From Spirochaetota bacterium (GTDB lineage Bacteria; Spirochaetota; UBA4802; JAFGJZ01), in contig JAEWVL010000457.1 in assembly GCA_023396665.1 (NCBI GenBank), forward strand, positions 1 through 6,694: a stretch of DNA of 6,694 bases. Reading direction: 5' to 3'. The notes under the pieces were generated by a model. The model worked only from the letters and a program-made list of their open reading frames with translations. It had not been told where the DNA came from and ran no database searches. A program made the position numbers and the translations under genes. Position 1 is the first letter of the stretch. Every line of letters starts with the position of its first letter. Positions 6,329 through 6,694 of the stretch are shown here, piece after piece.

Positions 6329-6694
6329 TCATCCAGCCATGTCTGTGATAAGTGAAGTGTTGTATCTGAAAAGATAATAAATTACTATGATGCAAAGAAT
6401 TACCGCTATGAATGTTAACACGAAAACCAGAAAGGCCCGTAATCTTCCCGAAAGAAAAGAAGCGAATACTTCTTTTAGTGAAAAACCGTTTTTTATCCAG
6501 AACAGAACGGTCATGGCAATTCTGTAAATAAAATAGACTGTGATCAGGGAAGCAAGTGCGACAGTGAAGATTTCTGTGTACAGTGCGGGTTGCGATTTTG
6601 CGAAAAAAACAACCGGAATAAGCAGCAAGTCCATCGTCAATACGGACATCAGAGCTATTACAAGAACGAAGGCCGCAAGTGCAATAGTCTCCTT
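6329..6694 (-). CDS. Multi-pass membrane protein, C-terminal part (runs off the right edge)
   Basis: The minus-strand frame is open from the window edge to a TGA at 6331-6329, giving 121 residues. An internal Met at 6649 could be mistaken for the start, but the 15 codons before it are also in frame and hydrophobic, and no Shine-Dalgarno precedes it, so the true start is probably outside the window. Hydrophobic spans lie at about visible residues 4-32 (one or two helices), 40-66 and 88-112. A positively charged loop (WIKNGFSLKEVF to GRLR, about 66-87) is probably cytoplasmic. I recognise no conserved motif and cannot name a family. Its stop and the hydrolase ATG are separated by a single base, so the two products are made together and may work together at the membrane. 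Confidence 0.75.
   Translation of the reverse strand, partial: KETIALAAFVLVIALMSVLTMDLLLIPVVFFAKSQPALYTEIFTVALASLITVYFIYRIAMTVLFWIKNGFSLKEVFASFLSGRLRAFLVFVLTFIAVILCIIVIYYLFRYNTSLITDMAG

Noticed and set aside
6647..6649. ATG as the true start of the membrane protein
   Set aside because: The frame is open and hydrophobic to the window edge and there is no Shine-Dalgarno before this codon.

Overview
The window holds five protein-coding stretches on two convergent transcription units, plus the last codons of an upstream gene. No RNA gene, insertion sequence, CRISPR array or origin was seen. The organism looks like a Gram-negative bacterium with roughly balanced base composition. Signal peptide style, the TPR/beta-propeller/VWFA protein and general gene style would fit a spirochaete, but that is inference and nothing here is diagnostic.

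Plus strand. Bases 1-68 carry the tail of an unidentified proline/glutamine-rich protein. A T-rich tract and a good sigma70-type promoter (TTGACA, 17 bp, TCTAGT) follow. The predicted transcript has a leader of about 118 nt that can fold into a long stem-loop and a small hairpin carrying the ribosome binding site. The operon then runs: a small acidic zinc-ribbon protein (268-552); UvrA, overlapping it by 17 bp (536-3334); and, 20 bp on, an exported protein with TPRs, a six-bladed NHL-like propeller and a VWFA domain (3355-5355). Two inverted repeats lie at the uvrA/VWFA-gene junction, where no Shine-Dalgarno sequence is visible.

Minus strand. A multi-pass membrane protein runs in from the right edge (partial, 6694-6329). 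It is followed after one base by an acetyl xylan esterase/cephalosporin-C deacetylase-like alpha/beta hydrolase (6327-5368). The two operons meet tail to tail at a 9-bp hairpin (5359-5380).

Most unusual points: the hydrolase has Gly where the nucleophile Ser should be and Asn where the catalytic Asp should be, so it is probably a pseudo-esterase; the VWFA domain has lost several MIDAS metal ligands and carries a G9 tract inside its coding sequence; and a half-acidic zinc-ribbon protein is translationally coupled to UvrA. UvrA itself is canonical. I see no complete new defence or mobile system. The candidates for novelty are the two degenerate-domain proteins and the UvrA-coupled zinc ribbon.
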